14,978 nt of DNA from Clostridia bacterium (GTDB lineage: Bacteria > Bacillota > Clostridia > Christensenellales > UBA1242), in the NCBI GenBank assembly GCA_016297915.1, contig JAEDFU010000020.1:1-14978 (forward strand). Direction: 5' to 3'. Under the pieces are notes generated by a model, which had not been told where the DNA came from, did not search any database, and worked only from the letters and a program-made list of their open reading frames with translations. The position numbers and the translations under genes are program-made. This document shows positions 14,201-14,978 of the stretch, one piece after another (positions within the stretch are counted from its first letter, which is position 1; each line of letters begins with the position of its first letter).

Positions 14201-14978
14201 AGAAATTACAAATCAAATGGTCAACAAACTCACATTCACATTGGGTTCTTCAAGTGGTGGTTCGTGTACTCATACCAATATGATTAGTAATGGTACAGTG
14301 TCCCAAACCTGTCAATTATGCGGTACAGGAGGAACAGTAACTGAACATGTTTGTCAAACATGTGGATACAAGACTTATGACAATTTCAATTTCGATTGTG
14401 GACTTATGGAGACAACTGCAAGCACTTCGACTACCAAGTACTATACTTGCAAGAACTATCGTGGTGCATACATTGGCGTTGAACAATTTACAATAAATGG
14501 CATCAACATTACCAGATATGATACTCAAGACGATAGTGGAAATACTACTGATACAGTTTATATTGACGAGGATCATACTTATACAAATACATCACTTGCA
14601 CAACCATATTACTTTGACAAATATACTTTGAATTATGCGACCACCAATAGATATTATTTCCCTGGACATGCGGAAGGTTGTAGTTACTACTACAATGTTG
14701 ATTTGCCAGCATATTCCTCAACAAATGGTGTAACTGGACAGGATTGTCCATACTGTAATTCGCAGGGCACTTTTTCACATTCCGAGATTTACTGCCCTGA
14801 ATGCGGAATGAGTGGTGGAATTATAAATATTATTGCGAGTGTTGCAACTTGTACTAATTGTGGAGATCACTCTGATCAGCCAGTGCAAGAACAATCATCC
14901 ACCATTTCAGGAGCAACCAAGTCTGGTACATTTGCTTTTCCAAGTGCATCAGTTACTGGTAACGATAATTTATTTGAC
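11232..14978 (+). CDS. Large membrane-anchored surface protein with beta-helix and CxxC knuckles, C-terminus beyond window
   Basis: Open frame of 1249 codons without a stop to the window end; the ATG has AGGAG at 11221-11225. A basic N-terminus precedes a hydrophobic segment at about 19-41, an uncleaved anchor or signal peptide (no lipobox). The rest is rich in Ser, Thr, Asn, Gly and Tyr and poor in charged residues, as in exported adhesins. Residues about 251-270 (GSGTKDSPYKISNWNDLMFL) match the motif that opens GLUG or right-handed beta-helix regions. A second such region is near 725-760 (CADIDMTGYNWEP then FNGNGYSIKNVTI). Near the end are five CxxC pairs: 1027/1030, 1041/1044, 1172/1175, 1188/1191 and 1207/1210. 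No LPXTG or S-layer module is seen before the edge. A cell-surface adhesin is inferred; the ligand is unknown. Confidence 0.85.
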   Translation, partial: MRKSVKPSFRVKHPYSYLINSIILGIIIMFLSISSALILNLYRPNKPGVDDVKAYTGVVVTVADVSAENPDFDLSVPVIVNGTTFASSSQVINGSEITFDFAASGFGVDESHILVMDLSFDSPVSPRIKQLGLTTSAYANDQLNLRAYNGGDYVYFSQSQNPEEYGISYSDDGTYWQISSSTPISGIEVQYSISGDQSAEPITIEFGETYSFSFSGNITDNRLYSMPTTFGPAGGTFNGASTGLSGATIDGSGTKDSPYKISNWNDLMFLEQTIQKIAEQNSTSYPYTYYKLTADFTYSYNTFKFYKYADSSWSEDSTVSSFPNFYGCLLGYGHTLTVTHTKSGASPLIPNIYGATIANLNIVYSPSSSYSMSNALLTLGASTYNSRPNVLDSVNITISNELKFLASRDTNSSYNINNASTSFGHGVLIGHVNTSAQVKMSNCSVNGNVNLEISSGKTGGFAFGVMVGANWGTVDIQNCSYTGTITEKRLSTTNSFNSTGFSTTISGMVGATKASTGIKVTIDNCNVNATFSFQSTSTSYNHGSTYKRLQFAPFLCSGTTSALTSIHASITNSMYNKNPSESYSVKSYSNFSIGGTSYVTYYGISAGGSGTDSCYSTYANATGSCTSYYTYYTSYRGTTYTSTPNQTLPSSNFAFKNGWYFGTDNKLYLQNRFATNLSSNSGNYDSSLGFTNGTSSNIKDYYIHDAKDLNCISGKMISYVNINLCADIDMTGYNWEPCFLASQATFNGNGYSIKNVTIINKKTALILNNYGFFDSIAETSSVNGVTFENVYMWVSKNEISYSISAIAGHVNGNLSYVYVQSLGIHVANVIETTGTIAANIGGYIAGNGNSTVNPQIKGAVLKDFAIKIHNVCGGNTNNFVLCGFGGSVDGGNSYGQCSSIMVSDYDTTLGGTLDYDIGIASSRLTDAIIKDVPATNKTATNSTYRIINTAGLPTDISTDGYANTLSGILSTILSGNYGAKWGVYTSQTPQEITNQMVNKLTFTLGSSSGGSCTHTNMISNGTVSQTCQLCGTGGTVTEHVCQTCGYKTYDNFNFDCGLMETTASTSTTKYYTCKNYRGAYIGVEQFTINGINITRYDTQDDSGNTTDTVYIDEDHTYTNTSLAQPYYFDKYTLNYATTNRYYFPGHAEGCSYYYNVDLPAYSSTNGVTGQDCPYCNSQGTFSHSEIYCPECGMSGGIINIIASVATCTNCGDHSDQPVQEQSSTISGATKSGTFAFPSASVTGNDNLFD

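Noticed and set aside
12808..14778. Short frames on both strands inside the surface-protein gene
   Set aside because: They are shadows of the continuous 1249-codon frame, which has the ribosome site and the domain motifs.

Overview
The window comes from a low-GC, endospore-forming, Gram-positive bacterium of the Bacillota, most likely a clostridial relative. The evidence is AT-rich DNA, AGGAG-type ribosome sites, TTGACx-N17-TATAAT promoters, a spoVA cluster, a YunB-family sporulation gene, RNase Y, and a ThiI without a rhodanese domain. The genetic code is standard (TGA is used as a stop). I cannot name the species.

Layout: (1) 1-2181, minus strand: a partial, Asn/Asp-rich lipoprotein carrying four 15-residue cysteine repeats. 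(2) 2410-5255, plus strand: a spore block of spoVAC, spoVAD, spoVAE and a yunB-like gene. The SpoVA proteins make the channel and binding machinery for moving dipicolinic acid into the forespore and out at germination. (3) 5410-8084, plus strand: a class I cysteine desulfurase followed by thiI, a sulfur-donor and acceptor pair for 4-thiouridine in tRNA. (4) 8440-10029, plus strand: rny (RNase Y) with a good sigma-A promoter, convergent with rnhA (RNase HI, minus strand) across a shared bidirectional terminator. (5) 10564-10779: a minus-strand tRNA-Trp(CCA) gene and, facing it on the plus strand, what looks like a degenerate tRNA-Trp copy split by a hairpin-rich 54-nt insert. (6) 10780-11231: a non-coding, hairpin-rich stretch with a plus-strand terminator that no visible gene explains, then a strong promoter and a 12-bp palindrome. 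(7) 11232-14978, plus strand: a very large, partial surface protein with a membrane anchor, beta-helix/GLUG-like segments and five CxxC knuckles.

The conserved core genes (2-4) are ordinary. The unusual parts are the two outward-facing cysteine-knuckle proteins at the window's ends, the inverted tRNA-Trp relic, and the structured non-coding region ahead of the surface-protein gene. I found no CRISPR array, transposase, phage gene or recognisable defence system.
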